A stretch of DNA of 64,000 bases from Rhizobium tropici CIAT 899 (GCF_000330885.1 NC_020059.1:2779001-2843000), one strand, 5' to 3'; shown: positions 34,347 through 43,855, counted from the stretch's first letter. The notes: a model not told the origin generated them from the sequence alone. Translations and numbers: made by a program.

Positions 34347-35204
34347 CTAACCAAGCTCGAGCGTGGTGACGCCGAAGACGCGATCGAGCGGAATCTCCGG
34401 CGCTTTGCCGCGATACATGCGCGCCGTCTCAAATACCGGAGACAGACCGCGATCTTCCGCAAGCCTGATCGCCTGCACATTATCGACCGGCACATCAAGA
34501 TAGACCGGCTGCCCATTGGTCTTGGCAAGCAGCTTGCTCATCAATGCAAGCGCGACCTCCGGCTTGTTGGCAAACAGCGGACCGATCTTGTAACCCTCGA
34601 AACAGCGGCGGATCGTGCCGTAACCGCGAACCCTGCTACCACCACCGACGATGAATGATGCCCGCCTTTGGGGAACGCCGCACCAGGCCCGGATGAAGGA
34701 GTGTCGCAAGCCGGGGAAAATTTCCGCGTCAAAGTGCACCAGCGCCTCGAGCTTGCCGTCCGCGACGGGCATCACCTGCCTTGCCTGCGCTTCATCCACC
34801 TCAGGCACTTTGGGGATACCGCCATAGCGGAGCGTCCGATAGGCCATCTCGAAACCGTGCCGCCGGTAATTTTCCTGTTGTGCGACGACCCCATCCAGCC
34901 CGACGACGCGATTGCCGGCAAGCGTCATGCCCTTGTTCCAGAGCTGCTTGCCATATCCCCGCCCGCGAAACTCGGGATGAAGCATATAAAGACCGAGGAA
35001 AGCGAAAGCCTCGCCATAGCGGACGACGGATATGCAACCGACGGGGACCTCGCCGATGGCGCCGATCAGAAAGCCGGCGGGGTCCGCCTCCCAAAAGGCC
35101 TGTGCGTCGTCAATGCCGGGATTCCAGCCTTCTTGCCGAGCCCATTCCAGAGCAAGCTCCAGCTCGCCAGCCCGCATTGTCCGCACGGCAAAAGTCGATT
35201 TCAT
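34347..35204 (-). CDS. GNAT N-acetyltransferase with C-terminal YitH/HolE-type domain
   Basis: 285 residues. The N-terminal GNAT domain (about 1-130) has LYMLHPEFRGRGYGKQLWNKGM with the acetyl-CoA loop RGRGYG. A second, GNAT-related domain covers 140-285 (GYGTIRRCFEGYKIGPLFANKPEVALALM, DVPVDNVQAIRLAEDRGLSPVFETARMYRG). This two-domain layout is that of the YitH family. The substrate is unknown. It is monocistronic; 271 nt without genes separate it from purA. Confidence 0.88.
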   Translation of the reverse strand: MKSTFAVRTMRAGELELALEWARQEGWNPGIDDAQAFWEADPAGFLIGAIGEVPVGCISVVRYGEAFAFLGLYMLHPEFRGRGYGKQLWNKGMTLAGNRVVGLDGVVAQQENYRRHGFEMAYRTLRYGGIPKVPEVDEAQARQVMPVADGKLEALVHFDAEIFPGLRHSFIRAWCGVPQRRASFIVGGGSRVRGYGTIRRCFEGYKIGPLFANKPEVALALMSKLLAKTNGQPVYLDVPVDNVQAIRLAEDRGLSPVFETARMYRGKAPEIPLDRVFGVTTLELG

Positions 35205-35526
35205 GCAAAAGTCCCGAACCGCCCATTATATCGCCGCCGCCCTGCCGCACGACCGCACCCAATTCATCATGTGGCAACATGCTGCCAATCACAAGCAATA
35301 GGCTATCATAGATTTAAAGTGCAAAGGCTTCGTTTCACTTGAAAAACAAGATGATCGCGCATGCAGGAGGTCGACGATGCTTCCGTGACACTTCTGTTGC
35401 AACCCTCTTAAAGCCGGCATCGCATATAGGCGCCGCCCGCGATCCTGTGTATATACGCAGATGATCGCCCATGCCGCCGTTGCGTTTCAACGCGACGCCA
35501 GGCGCCAGCAAAAGGATTGAAGTTTC
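35205..35526. other. Intergenic region between GNAT gene and ugd
   Basis: 322 nt between divergent genes. No coding frame or strong repeat is seen. It should contain promoters for both genes; AGGATTGAAGTTTC just before ugd is the likely ribosome-binding site. Confidence 0.5.
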
Positions 35527-36849
35527 ATGCGCATCACGATGATCGGCTCAGGTTATGTGGGGCTTGTATCGGGTGTCTGCTTTGCCGATTTTGGACACGA
35601 TGTCATTTGCGTCGACAAGGACGCCAACAAGATCGACGCGCTGCAGCGTGGCGAGATACCGATCTTCGAGCCGGGTCTAGAACAGCTCGTTGCCGACAAC
35701 GTGCGCGCCGGTCGCCTCTCCTTCACTACTGATGTAGAGACGAGCGTTGCCGCAAGCGATGTCGTCTTCATTGCGGTCGGCACCCCTTCCCGGCGTGGCG
35801 ACGGCCATGCCGACCTCTCCTATGTCTATGCCGCTGCTCGCGAAATTGCCGAGCACGTCAAGGACTTCACCGTCATCGTCACCAAATCGACCGTGCCGGT
35901 CGGCACCGGCGACGAAGTGGAGCGCATCGTCCGCGAAACCAATCCGCAAGCCGATGTCGCCGTCGTCTCCAATCCGGAATTCCTGCGCGAAGGTGCGGCC
36001 ATCGAGGATTTCAAGCGTCCCGACCGCATCGTCATCGGGCTCAATGACGAGCGTGCCCGTGGCGTCATGACCGAAGTCTACCGCCCCCTCTATCTCAACC
36101 AGGCGCCGCTGCTCTTTACCTCCCGCCGCACGTCGGAGCTGATCAAATACGCCGCCAACGCCTTCCTCGCCATGAAGATCACCTTCATCAACGAGATGGC
36201 CGATCTCTGCGAGAAGGTCGGCGCCAATGTGCAGGAAGTCTCGCGCGGCATCGGCCTCGACGGCCGCATCGGCTCAAAATTCCTGCATGCCGGCCCAGGC
36301 TACGGCGGCTCCTGCTTCCCGAAAGATACGCTGGCGCTCGCCAAGACGGCTCAGGATTACGACAGCCCCGTGCGCCTGATCGAAACGACCGTATCGATCA
36401 ACGACAACCGCAAGCGCGCCATGGGGCGCAAGGTCGTCACGGCCATGGGCGGCGATATCAGAGGCAAGTCGGTAGCCGTCCTCGGTCTGACCTTCAAGCC
36501 GAATACCGACGACATGCGTGACAGCCCGGCCATCTCGATCATCCAGACGCTGCAGGATGCGGGCGCCACGGTGACCGGCTACGATCCCGAAGGCATGGAG
36601 AATGCCCGCCAAGTGATCGACAACATCGCCTATGCCGAGGATGCCTATAGCGCCGCGCGTGGTGCCGATGCGCTCGTCATCGTGACGGAATGGAACCAGT
36701 TCCGCGCGCTGGATTTTGCCCGGCTCAAATCCATCATGAAGGCTCCGGTCCTCGTCGACCTCAGAAACATCTATCGCCATGACGAGGTCGCAAAGCACGG
36801 CTTTGCCTATACAAGTGTCGGCAGACCCTCGAGCGACGACACACTTTAG
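35527..36849 (+). CDS. ugd: UDP-glucose 6-dehydrogenase
   Basis: 440 residues. The NAD-binding motif GSGYVG is at 7-12 and the catalytic C263 is in [34 protein letters not shown] and [16 protein letters not shown] are the usual dimerisation and UDP-binding segments. It oxidises UDP-glucose to UDP-glucuronate in two steps. Called rkpK in Sinorhizobium, where it is needed for capsular and lipopolysaccharide synthesis. lpsL follows 71 nt downstream, so UDP-glucuronate can be turned into UDP-galacturonate. Its TAG stop opens a palindromic repeat. Confidence 0.96.
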   Translation: MRITMIGSGYVGLVSGVCFADFGHDVICVDKDANKIDALQRGEIPIFEPGLEQLVADNVRAGRLSFTTDVETSVAASDVVFIAVGTPSRRGDGHADLSYVYAAAREIAEHVKDFTVIVTKSTVPVGTGDEVERIVRETNPQADVAVVSNPEFLREGAAIEDFKRPDRIVIGLNDERARGVMTEVYRPLYLNQAPLLFTSRRTSELIKYAANAFLAMKITFINEMADLCEKVGANVQEVSRGIGLDGRIGSKFLHAGPGYGGSCFPKDTLALAKTAQDYDSPVRLIETTVSINDNRKRAMGRKVVTAMGGDIRGKSVAVLGLTFKPNTDDMRDSPAISIIQTLQDAGATVTGYDPEGMENARQVIDNIAYAEDAYSAARGADALVIVTEWNQFRALDFARLKSIMKAPVLVDLRNIYRHDEVAKHGFAYTSVGRPSSDDTL

Positions 36850-36906
36850 AGCATCTACGCATTCCGAACGGAAAACCCCTACGCACCTTTCCTCGAAATG
36901 CTTTAA
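36847..36906. repeat. Palindromic intergenic repeat, copy 3
   Basis: About 60 nt starting with the ugd stop codon (TAGAGCATC..) and ending in GAAATGCTTTAAG. GAGCAT near the start pairs with ATGCTTTA near the end, and ACGCATTCCGAACGGAAAAC lies between. The sequence type is common between genes in Rhizobium genomes. It fills most of the ugd-lpsL spacer. Confidence 0.65.
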
Positions 36907-36920
36907 GCAAAGGCCGATCA

Positions 36921-37925
36921 ATGCGTTATCTCATCACCGGCACCGCCGGCTTTATCGGATTCCACCTTGCCAGACGCCTGCTTGACGAGGGACATTTCGT
37001 CGTCGGTTTCGACGGCATGACGCCCTACTACGACGTCAAGCTCAAGGAAAAGCGTACAGCCATTCTCGCCCGCTCCAACGGCTTCAAGGCCGTCACTGGC
37101 ATGCTGGAAGACAAGGCGGCGCTGGATCGCGCCGCCGAACTCGCCGAACCTGATGTGATCGTCCATCTCGCCGCACAGGCCGGCGTCCGCTATAGCCTCG
37201 AAAATCCGCGTTCCTACGTCGATTCCAACCTCGTCGGCTCGTTCAACATCCTGGAACTGGCGAGAAACCTGCAGCCGAAGCACCTGCTCCTTGCCTCCAC
37301 CTCGTCGGTCTACGGCGCCAACGAAAAGATCCCCTTTGCCGAAAGCGACAAGGCCGACGAGCAGATGACGATCTATGCGGCGACCAAGAAGAGCATGGAG
37401 CTGATGGCGCACAGCTACGCCCATCTCTTCAACGTGCCGACGACCGCTTTCCGTTTCTTCACGGTCTATGGCCCCTGGGGCCGTCCGGACATGGCGCTGT
37501 TCAAGTTCGTGGACGCCATCAAGAACGACAGGCCGATCGAGATCTACGGCGAAGGCAAGATGAGCCGCGATTTCACCTATATCGACGATCTCGTCGAAGG
37601 CATCGTTCGTCTCATCGGCGTTATACCGTCGGAGGAAAACCGGATCGTGTCGGAGACGGTCATCGACACGCTCTCGAGGAACGCCCCTTTCCGCGTCGTC
37701 AATGTCGGCGGCGGCCAGCCCGTCGGCCTGATGACCTTCGTTGAGACGATCGAGACGATGCTCGGCAAGAGGGCGATCCGCAAGATGCTGCCGATGCAGC
37801 CGGGAGACGTACACAACACCTATGCCGTGCCGGACCTCTTGGTAGCGCTGACGGGCTTCAAGCCGCAAATCGAAGTCGATGAGGGGGTGAAGCGCTTCGT
37901 CGAGTGGTATCAGGAAAACTATTGA
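36921..37925 (+). CDS. lpsL: UDP-glucuronate 4-epimerase
   Basis: 334 residues of the extended short-chain dehydrogenase family. The NAD motif GTAGFIG is at 7-13, the active-site Y152 and K156 in [14 protein letters not shown], and S128 in [32 protein letters not shown] and [18 protein letters not shown] identify the UDP-glucuronate epimerase branch. It makes UDP-galacturonate for lipopolysaccharide and capsule, as LpsL does in Sinorhizobium. It follows ugd and precedes a hydrolase gene by five bases. Confidence 0.95.
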   Translation: MRYLITGTAGFIGFHLARRLLDEGHFVVGFDGMTPYYDVKLKEKRTAILARSNGFKAVTGMLEDKAALDRAAELAEPDVIVHLAAQAGVRYSLENPRSYVDSNLVGSFNILELARNLQPKHLLLASTSSVYGANEKIPFAESDKADEQMTIYAATKKSMELMAHSYAHLFNVPTTAFRFFTVYGPWGRPDMALFKFVDAIKNDRPIEIYGEGKMSRDFTYIDDLVEGIVRLIGVIPSEENRIVSETVIDTLSRNAPFRVVNVGGGQPVGLMTFVETIETMLGKRAIRKMLPMQPGDVHNTYAVPDLLVALTGFKPQIEVDEGVKRFVEWYQENY

Positions 37926-37930
37926 GCGAA

Positions 37931-38704
37931 ATGGCAGGCATCGTCGAAACGGAACACTGGATCGAAAGCCCCGGCGGGCGCCTCTATGCCAAATCGTGGA
38001 CACCGCATACCGAGACCTTCCTGCCACCGATCATCCTGTTTCATGATTCCCTCGGATGCATCACGCTCTGGAGGGATTTCCCGCGACAGCTCGCCCTTTC
38101 CCTCCGCCGTCAGGTGATCGCCTATGATCGCTTAGGCTTCGGCCGCTCCGATGCTCGCATCGACATTTTGCAGCAGAATTTCGTGGCCCTGGAGGCGGAG
38201 CAGGCCGTTCCGTTGCTATGCGAGCAGTTTTCCATTCAAGAATTCGTTGCCTGCGGGCATAGCGTCGGCGGCGCCATGGCGGTGGAAGCAGGAGCACGCT
38301 TCGGCGACCGCTGCCGGGCCATCATCACCATCTCAGCGCAGGCTTTCGTGGAAGAGAGAACCCTGCAAGGCATCAGGATCGCACAGCAGGATTTCAGATC
38401 GGCCGAGACCTTCGCCCGGCTTGAAAAATATCACGGCAGTAAGACCGATTGGGTGCTGCATGCATGGATCGATACGTGGCTTACTCCCGAACGTGCCGGC
38501 TGGTCGCTCGATCCGGCCCTCGAAAAACTCCGTTGCCCGGTGCTTGCCATTCACGGCGAGCGTGACGAGTATGGCTCCGAGGCTCATCCCCACCGGATCG
38601 CAGCCGGACGCGGATCGGCTTATATCCTGCCGGACACCGGACATTCGCCGCATCGCGAACACCCCGCCCAGGTCCTGCAGGCGATCGAAAACTTTCTGGC
38701 GTGA
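37931..38704 (+). CDS. Alpha/beta-hydrolase
   Basis: 257 residues from the ATG at 37931, five bases after the lpsL stop codon. The nucleophile is S111 in ACGHSVGGAMAVEAG, the likely acid is in GERDEYGSE near 210, and the histidine in LPDTGHSPHREHPAQVL near 238. The oxyanion region is LFHDSLGCITLWRDFP. The substrate is not predictable. It seems cotranscribed with ugd-lpsL, but a role in polysaccharide synthesis is not shown. Confidence 0.88.
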   Translation: MAGIVETEHWIESPGGRLYAKSWTPHTETFLPPIILFHDSLGCITLWRDFPRQLALSLRRQVIAYDRLGFGRSDARIDILQQNFVALEAEQAVPLLCEQFSIQEFVACGHSVGGAMAVEAGARFGDRCRAIITISAQAFVEERTLQGIRIAQQDFRSAETFARLEKYHGSKTDWVLHAWIDTWLTPERAGWSLDPALEKLRCPVLAIHGERDEYGSEAHPHRIAAGRGSAYILPDTGHSPHREHPAQVLQAIENFLA

Positions 38705-38722
38705 AACAACAAGAAAATCGGC

Positions 38723-39262
38723 TTACTCGGCTCGACCCGCAGAATGATAGGTCCGGTCGAAGTAGATAAGCCCCTGCCCCTCATCACGTTGACGGATAGC
38801 ATCGACTTCACAGAGCAGGATATCATGCGTTCCGCCGTCGGCCTGGCGGACGATACGGCAATCGAAGGAAACAAGAGCATCCTCAAGCACCGGCGCGCCT
38901 GTCGATAGTTCCGACCAGGAGGCACCGGCGAAGCGTTCGACAACCGGGGTCTTGCCGCCGAAAAGCCGCGACAGGTCCTGATGCGCTTCCGACAGCACAT
39001 TGACGCAGAGCACGCCGTTTTGCGTGACGGCGGGATGAACGGAAGCGCCACGATTGAGGCAAACGAGCAGGGTCGGCGGGTTATCGGTAACGCTACAGAC
39101 GGCAGTCGCCGCAAAGCCGGCGATCCCCGCAGGGCCATTGGTCGTGACAATGTTCACTGCCGCCGCCATCCGCGCCATGGCATTGCGAAACTCGGTGCGC
39201 GCAATGTCGGGATCGGCGACAGGCACCGCCTTCTCGATTGCCACGGAAGTTTTCATGTTCAT
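38723..39262 (-). CDS. Flavin reductase (HpaC/RutF-like)
   Basis: 179 residues. The flavin reductase-like split-barrel is evident from [67 protein letters not shown] and [11 protein letters not shown]. Such proteins supply reduced FMN or FAD to a partner monooxygenase. No monooxygenase gene lies nearby, so the partner is unknown. The start at 39262 has GGAAGAG upstream, and an ATG two codons later is an alternative. It converges with the hydrolase gene. Confidence 0.85.
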   Translation of the reverse strand: MNMKTSVAIEKAVPVADPDIARTEFRNAMARMAAAVNIVTTNGPAGIAGFAATAVCSVTDNPPTLLVCLNRGASVHPAVTQNGVLCVNVLSEAHQDLSRLFGGKTPVVERFAGASWSELSTGAPVLEDALVSFDCRIVRQADGGTHDILLCEVDAIRQRDEGQGLIYFDRTYHSAGRAE

Positions 39263-39442
39263 CGCACTCTTCCTTAACTCGCGCAGACAGCCTCACATTA
39301 TCGATGGGGAGCATGCGCCTCAAGAAACGACATTTTGCGGAAGTAGCCCTTCGCGAGCAATTAATTTTCTATAAAATCTATCAACAAAAAGAAAAACAGA
39401 TCGCCTCGGGCTTCGACGCTGCGGCGGCATGCCGGGGATGCC

Positions 39443-39598
39443 TTAGGTCCGAGTGGAAATCAGGAGAAACATCGGCCGCTCGCGCTCGATTGCCCATTCC
39501 GGATGGGCTGCAAGATCCTCATCGCTCGGCGACCATTCTTCGACATGACGGCTATAGCCTTCGAAAAAGCCCGGATTATCGTAGATGTTCTGCGTCAT
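39443..39598 (-). CDS. Small ORF, possible remnant of a methyltransferase gene
   Basis: 51 codons from the ATG at 39598, with GGAAG seven bases upstream. The first 16 residues (MTQNIYDNPGFFEGYS) look like the N-terminus of class I SAM-dependent methyltransferases, but the rest (HVEEWSPSDEDLAAHPEWAIERERP..) does not continue that family and no S-adenosylmethionine-binding motif is present. It may be a truncated gene or a real small protein. The flanking stretches 39263-39442 and 39599-39719 show nothing else. Confidence 0.4.
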   Translation of the reverse strand: MTQNIYDNPGFFEGYSRHVEEWSPSDEDLAAHPEWAIERERPMFLLISTRT

Positions 39599-39719
39599 AT
39601 TTGTCTTCCATGCCTCTCCGCAACCTGTAATTGGATCGGCAATATCGGTGGCATCTCTTCACATAGACAATACGGAGGCAGGCGAAAGGCCAATCACGAG
39701 GAAGCCTCACCAGTGCCTA

Positions 39720-40226
39720 TCATGCTAACGGTTTCGGCCGCGACAACCATTCCGAATACGGCTTTACACCGAAATCCGGATCGGCCGCCGCCTCAAGCAC
39801 ATGGATGAATTCGATCGAATGTCCGTCGGGATCCGAAAAATATTGCGAGACGGCCGGCATCCAACCGAGGACGACCGGCTCATCGAGCGGCTCGCCATTG
39901 AAACCTTTCGGCTGAACACCATGAGCCTTCAATGCGGCGGCGGAGCCCACTACATCGGCGAGAGAGGTTCTGAAGGCAATATGGAGACGCATCTTGAGAG
40001 GGGAGCTGCCCGTTTCCCAGAGGCCGAGCATGCCCATCCGTTTATCGTCGATCCAGAGGAAAGCAACATTCCTGCTCTCGATGACCGTCCCGACTTCGAG
40101 CTTCAGGACATCGCGATAGAAGGCGATCGAGCGCTGGAGATTGGCAACCGTCAAATGCGTCTCGTAAAGTCCTAGAATACGCGGCATCGACGGATCGGCC
40201 GAACGCTCGGCATAACCGATCGTCAT
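39720..40226 (-). CDS. VOC-family (glyoxalase/bleomycin-resistance fold) protein
   Basis: 168 residues from the ATG at 40226. One vicinal-oxygen-chelate domain: LYETHLTVANLQRSIAFYRDVLKLEVGTV at the start gives the first metal histidine, RLHIAFRTSLADVV the second, and FSDPDGHSIEFIHVL the terminal glutamate. The enzyme type cannot be told; dioxygenase, glyoxalase or resistance protein are all possible. Its start overlaps the stop of the RidA-like gene by one base (TGATG), so the two are translationally coupled. Confidence 0.88.
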   Translation of the reverse strand: MTIGYAERSADPSMPRILGLYETHLTVANLQRSIAFYRDVLKLEVGTVIESRNVAFLWIDDKRMGMLGLWETGSSPLKMRLHIAFRTSLADVVGSAAALKAHGVQPKGFNGEPLDEPVVLGWMPAVSQYFSDPDGHSIEFIHVLEAAADPDFGVKPYSEWLSRPKPLA

Positions 40227-40615
40227 CACATCACCTTCGCCGCCGTAACCTCGACCTCGACCAGAAACTCGGACCGCGTAAACCCGCCGACGATCAGCAG
40301 CGTGGAGACCGGTGCGGGATTTTGGACATAGCGATCGCGCACGGCCATATAGGCGGGAAAATCCTCGCGCGTAGTCACAAAGCCGCCGATGCGGATGACG
40401 TCGGCAAACCCCATGCCCGCTTCTTCGAGGATAGCGCCGATCGCCTTGAAACACAGTTCGGCCTGGCCTGTAACGTCAGGCGGAATGCGATCGTCGATAC
40501 CGATGCCGAGCTGGCCGGACGTGACCAGCAGGCTCGCGCCCGGCGGCACCAGCAGACCGTGATTGTAGTTGCCGAAAGGGCGGCGGACAGATGCGGGATT
40601 GAAGACCTTTTTCAT
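40226..40615 (-). CDS. RidA-family protein (YjgF/YER057c/UK114)
   Basis: 129 residues. The RidA fold is supported by LLVTSGQLGIG, TGQAELCFKAIGAILEEAGMGFADVIRIGGFVTTREDFPAYMAVRDRY and PVSTLLIVGGFTRSEFLVEVEVTA. RidA proteins remove reactive enamine/imine intermediates. The usual active-site arginine of RidA (in an SR or R-x-x-P context near the end) is not obvious here (residue at VGGF is followed by TRS), so it may belong to another Rid subfamily. It is the first gene of a pair with the VOC gene; CAGGAGTCGG precedes the ATG. Confidence 0.88.
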   Translation of the reverse strand: MKKVFNPASVRRPFGNYNHGLLVPPGASLLVTSGQLGIGIDDRIPPDVTGQAELCFKAIGAILEEAGMGFADVIRIGGFVTTREDFPAYMAVRDRYVQNPAPVSTLLIVGGFTRSEFLVEVEVTAAKVM

Positions 40616-40676
40616 CGATTCCGACTCCTGATGACCGTGCCGATATCAGCATTTTGTGATGAAAGGGGCAAGGCGG

Positions 40677-41573
40677 TCAGTGGGCCTGAGCCGATGTCAC
40701 CGCTCGATTCCGCCGCACTTCCAACAGGATATGTCCGAAAAGCGCTGCAAGCACGATCGGCCCGCCGATAAGCGTCGCCGTCGAAGGGCGCTCGGCAAAG
40801 ATCATCCAGACCCAGAGCGGCGTCAGCGGCACTTCGAGCGCTGTCAGCAGGGCGGCATCCGACGCCGGAACCAGCCGCGAGCCGAAGGTATAGAGGCTGA
40901 GGCCCATGGCGTTCTGGATAATGCCGAAGGCGATGATCAGCCCGAGATCCTGTCCGGAGATCGAAAGCGGCGAGGCGAACCAGAAGGTGATGGAGGAACA
41001 CAACCAGGCGGAAAGCGCCATGGCAGGCAGCATCGGCACGTTGCGATGCTGTCGCATGACGACGGCAAGGCAGGCGACGGTCAGCGTCATGACGGCGGCA
41101 AGCCCCTTGCCGAGCCAGCTGCCGCCATCGCTTGCATGGCCGGAAAGCATGACGAGCACGCCGATGAAGGCAACGCCGCTGGCAATCAGCGTCCTCATGT
41201 TGGGACGTTCGCGGATGAAGAGAAAAGCAACGCCCGCGGTGACAAAGGGCACGGTCGCATAGATGACCATGGCATCGGCGACCGACGTATAATAGATCGA
41301 GCCGATGCCGCTGATCATCGACGCGGTGGAAAAGATCGTCGCCGCCAGTGAAGGACCACCCATGGAGCGCAGGATGCGAAAGGCGTTGCGGCGCTCGATA
41401 TAGAAGAACAGCGCGAAAACGCCGAGGCCGGAGACGATGCCGCGGCAGAACAGAATGGTCATGAGATCGGCATGGATCGCCCGCACGAAAAGGCCGGAGG
41501 TCGACCAGGCGAGCGCCGAAAGCGCCACATAGACCACGCCCAGCCTGTATTGCTGCTGTTCCGCCAACGTCAC
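40677..41573 (-). CDS. EamA/DMT-family transporter
   Basis: 298 residues from a GTG at 41573 with AGGGGA eight bases before it; the ATG at 41606 gives 11 more residues. Ten hydrophobic helices with an internal repeat are visible, e.g. GVVYVALSALAWSTSGLFVRAI in the first half and GIIQNAMGLSLYTFGSRLVPASDAALLTALEVPLTPLWVWMIFAERP in the second. These are EamA repeats. It is likely an inner-membrane exporter of metabolites; the substrate is unknown. It lies 61 nt upstream of the RidA-like gene on the same strand and may be cotranscribed. Confidence 0.9.
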   Translation of the reverse strand: MTLAEQQQYRLGVVYVALSALAWSTSGLFVRAIHADLMTILFCRGIVSGLGVFALFFYIERRNAFRILRSMGGPSLAATIFSTASMISGIGSIYYTSVADAMVIYATVPFVTAGVAFLFIRERPNMRTLIASGVAFIGVLVMLSGHASDGGSWLGKGLAAVMTLTVACLAVVMRQHRNVPMLPAMALSAWLCSSITFWFASPLSISGQDLGLIIAFGIIQNAMGLSLYTFGSRLVPASDAALLTALEVPLTPLWVWMIFAERPSTATLIGGPIVLAALFGHILLEVRRNRAVTSAQAH

Positions 41574-41818
41574 GATGAAATCCCCTGCCCCGTCGAGGCA
41601 GATCATTAGCGGGTGGCCATGATGCCTACAAGCTAAGCTTGCGTCGCAGCGTGTCGCTGACGCGGGAAGATGACGATGGTTGCAGGAACGCCACGCCACA
41701 CCCTGCCGTGAGCAAGCAAGAGGCGCCGTCCCAGCGTTATTACTGGCAGGATCGCTTTGATCTTGCACATCTTTGCGATCGCTCTACGGTTCTGGCGGCT
41801 TCATCGAAGGAGAATCAA

Positions 41819-42244
41819 TTGCGCCTGCTGTCGGCCACCTTGTTTGCGTGCGGCTGCGTCAGCCTGGTCGACGGTCCGCTATGGCCGCCGGCGCAAACCT
41901 ATGTCGACAAGACGGTACAATGCAGCCAAAGCGGCAATCCCGCCCGCTGCGAACACACGCGCGACAGCTGGAAAGCCGATTATGAGGAAGCCATCGCAGG
42001 TGGGTATCGGGCGCAGAAGCATGTTGCCCTATGCCTCAGCACCGGCTGCGACGAGGCGATCCAACCCGACAAGATGCTCGGCTGTGCCTGGCGCATGGTC
42101 ATTGCCGAATCACAACATGCTCTGCCTGACAGCATGGATGTCGCAAATCTCAACCGCTTCTGCGGAACAGGCTATCTCGACAAGAACGGAAAACTCGCAG
42201 CCGCCTCGCAAGCTAAGGCGATGCTGCGCCTCATCGGCAAATAG
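41819..42244 (+). CDS. Small secreted cysteine-containing protein, function unknown
   Basis: 141 residues from a TTG at 41819 with AAGGAG six bases upstream; that start gives a short signal peptide (LRLLSATLFACGCVSLVDG) with a possible lipobox-like cysteine. A longer frame from 41639 exists but is less likely. The mature part has several cysteines (TVQCSQSG, RCEHTRDSW, LCLSTGCDEA, LGCAWRM, RFCGTGYL), so disulfides are probable. No family is recognised with certainty. It is divergent from the transporter gene. Confidence 0.65.
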   Translation: MRLLSATLFACGCVSLVDGPLWPPAQTYVDKTVQCSQSGNPARCEHTRDSWKADYEEAIAGGYRAQKHVALCLSTGCDEAIQPDKMLGCAWRMVIAESQHALPDSMDVANLNRFCGTGYLDKNGKLAAASQAKAMLRLIGK

Positions 42245-42251
42245 CAGGCCA

Positions 42252-42274
42252 CGCGGCAGGAGCTGTCTGCCGCG
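42252..42274 (+). terminator. Hairpin after the secreted protein gene
   Basis: CGCGGCAG at 42252-42259 pairs with CTGCCGCG at 42267-42274. TCATTTTT follows 13 nt later, so it is a weak terminator candidate between converging genes. Confidence 0.45.
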
Positions 42275-42295
42275 CGGCTTGGTCATTTTTCGAGC

Positions 42296-42907
42296 TTACG
42301 CGTAGGGCACAAGGAATTTGCCAATAGCCTCGATCTCGTTGGGGCGAATATCGTGGCCGCCCGGATGCCATTCGAGCGTAACCTCGGCATCCTGTCGCGC
42401 AAAATAATCGGCGAGCGCCTTGGTGACCGGCGCCGGCGCGATCGGATCGCGCTCACCCGCGGTGATCAGCACGCGGTTGCCAGCCAACCTGGCATTGTCC
42501 TTCGGCTGGAAGGGGATCAACGGATGCATCAACACGGCCGCATCGAACAGATCGCCATGCTCGATAAGCACGTTGGCAAGGATGTTGGCGCCATTGGAAA
42601 AGCCGAGACCCAGCACCTGCGATGCGCCATATTCGGCCGCTAGTTCCGAGACATACTTCGCCATCTTTTCCGTCGCCCTGGCAAGATCGGCCATGTCATA
42701 GACGCCCTCACCCGTCCGACGGAAGAAACGCGCCGCGCCATATTCCGAGACATCGCCGCGCGGCGAGATGATGGTGGCGTCCGGCAACAGGCGGGTGGCG
42801 AAATCGAAGAACTGGTTCTCGTCGCCGCCTGTACCATGGAAGGTAAAGAAGATGGGCTTCCCGGGTGCACCGGCCTTCAGCCGGCGCACATAAATCTTAT
42901 CGGTCAT
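42296..42907 (-). CDS. mhqD: MhqD-like carboxylesterase (alpha/beta hydrolase)
   Basis: 203 residues of the phospholipase/carboxylesterase family. Catalytic S104 is in LGLGFSNGANI, D154 in GERDPIAP and H185 in HPGGHDI. Its gene follows the MhqO-like dioxygenase gene by 15 nt on the same strand. The mhqO/mhqD combination is known from Bacillus, where both belong to the regulon for methyl-hydroquinone and electrophile stress. A role in quinone or electrophile detoxification is inferred from that pairing. Confidence 0.85.
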   Translation of the reverse strand: MTDKIYVRRLKAGAPGKPIFFTFHGTGGDENQFFDFATRLLPDATIISPRGDVSEYGAARFFRRTGEGVYDMADLARATEKMAKYVSELAAEYGASQVLGLGFSNGANILANVLIEHGDLFDAAVLMHPLIPFQPKDNARLAGNRVLITAGERDPIAPAPVTKALADYFARQDAEVTLEWHPGGHDIRPNEIEAIGKFLVPYA

Positions 42908-42922
42908 GATACCTCTCCTGGA

Positions 42923-43855
42923 TTAGCCTTCCAGCGGTTCGAGATGCTGCTCGATCAGGCCGCGCAGATGCGCATGCTGCTCGGGCAGTTTCAGCGCCTC
43001 GCCGAGATGGGCCGTATCCTCGTCGCGGTTAAAGCCGGGTTCGTTGGTGGCGACTTCGAACAGCACGCCGCCCGGCGTGCGGAAATAGATCGCCCAGAAG
43101 TAATCGCGGTCGATGACCGGGGTCACCTGATAGCCCGTATCCATCAGCGCCTTGCGCACTTCGAGCTGCTTTGCGCGGTTATCGACGGCAAAGGCGACAT
43201 GGTGGACGGAGCCGGCACCTGGGAGAGCGCGATTGATGTTCGGCATCGTCTCAAGGTCGACATAGTCGGCACCGTTGCCGCCGGGAATGGCAAGCCGCTT
43301 GATGCCATCATGGGTATCGACAACTTCGTAGCCCATGTACTTCAAAAGCTCGACCGTAGCGCCTTCGTCCCTGAGCCGCATGGCAACGGAATGGAAGCCT
43401 CTGATGGCATGCTCGGCATCGACCCCGTTATGCGTCCAGGGCTGACGCTTGTCATCCTTGACCTCGACGAGCGCGAAACCGTCGCCATCCGGACCGGCAA
43501 AATGCAGGCGCTTCTGGCCAAAGGATTCATCGGCCTTCAAGCCCTCGACACCATGCTGGCCGAGCCGTTCGGTCCAGTAGCCGATGGCCCCTTCCGGAAC
43601 TGAGTAGACCGTATTGCCGACCTCCCCGGTGCCCGGGCGACCGCGCGCCATCTTCGGGAACGGGAAGTAGGTCATGATCGTGCCGGGAGTGCCGACCTCG
43701 TCACCATAGTAGAGGTGATAGACATCGGGAGCGTCGAAATTGACCGTCTTCTTGACGCGGCGCAGGCCGAGCGTATCCGTGAAGAACTTGTTGTTGGTCC
43801 GGGCGTCTTCCGCCATCGAGGTAACGTGGTGAAGACCTTTGATCTGGTTAAGCAT
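42923..43855 (-). CDS. mhqO: MhqO-like ring-cleaving dioxygenase (VOC family)
   Basis: 310 residues from the ATG at 43855 (MLNQIKGLHHVTSMAEDA). Two VOC modules are visible: the first begins LHHVTSMAEDARTNNKFFTDTLGL, and the second has VHHVAFAVDNRAKQL and ends YFWAIYFRTPGGVLFEVATNE. The conserved histidines and the terminal glutamate can bind a metal. It resembles MhqO-type extradiol dioxygenases proposed to open hydroquinone rings. It lies upstream of and close to mhqD. An 18-nt motif 73-90 nt before it recurs before the dimethylglycine dehydrogenase gene. Confidence 0.88.
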   Translation of the reverse strand: MLNQIKGLHHVTSMAEDARTNNKFFTDTLGLRRVKKTVNFDAPDVYHLYYGDEVGTPGTIMTYFPFPKMARGRPGTGEVGNTVYSVPEGAIGYWTERLGQHGVEGLKADESFGQKRLHFAGPDGDGFALVEVKDDKRQPWTHNGVDAEHAIRGFHSVAMRLRDEGATVELLKYMGYEVVDTHDGIKRLAIPGGNGADYVDLETMPNINRALPGAGSVHHVAFAVDNRAKQLEVRKALMDTGYQVTPVIDRDYFWAIYFRTPGGVLFEVATNEPGFNRDEDTAHLGEALKLPEQHAHLRGLIEQHLEPLEG

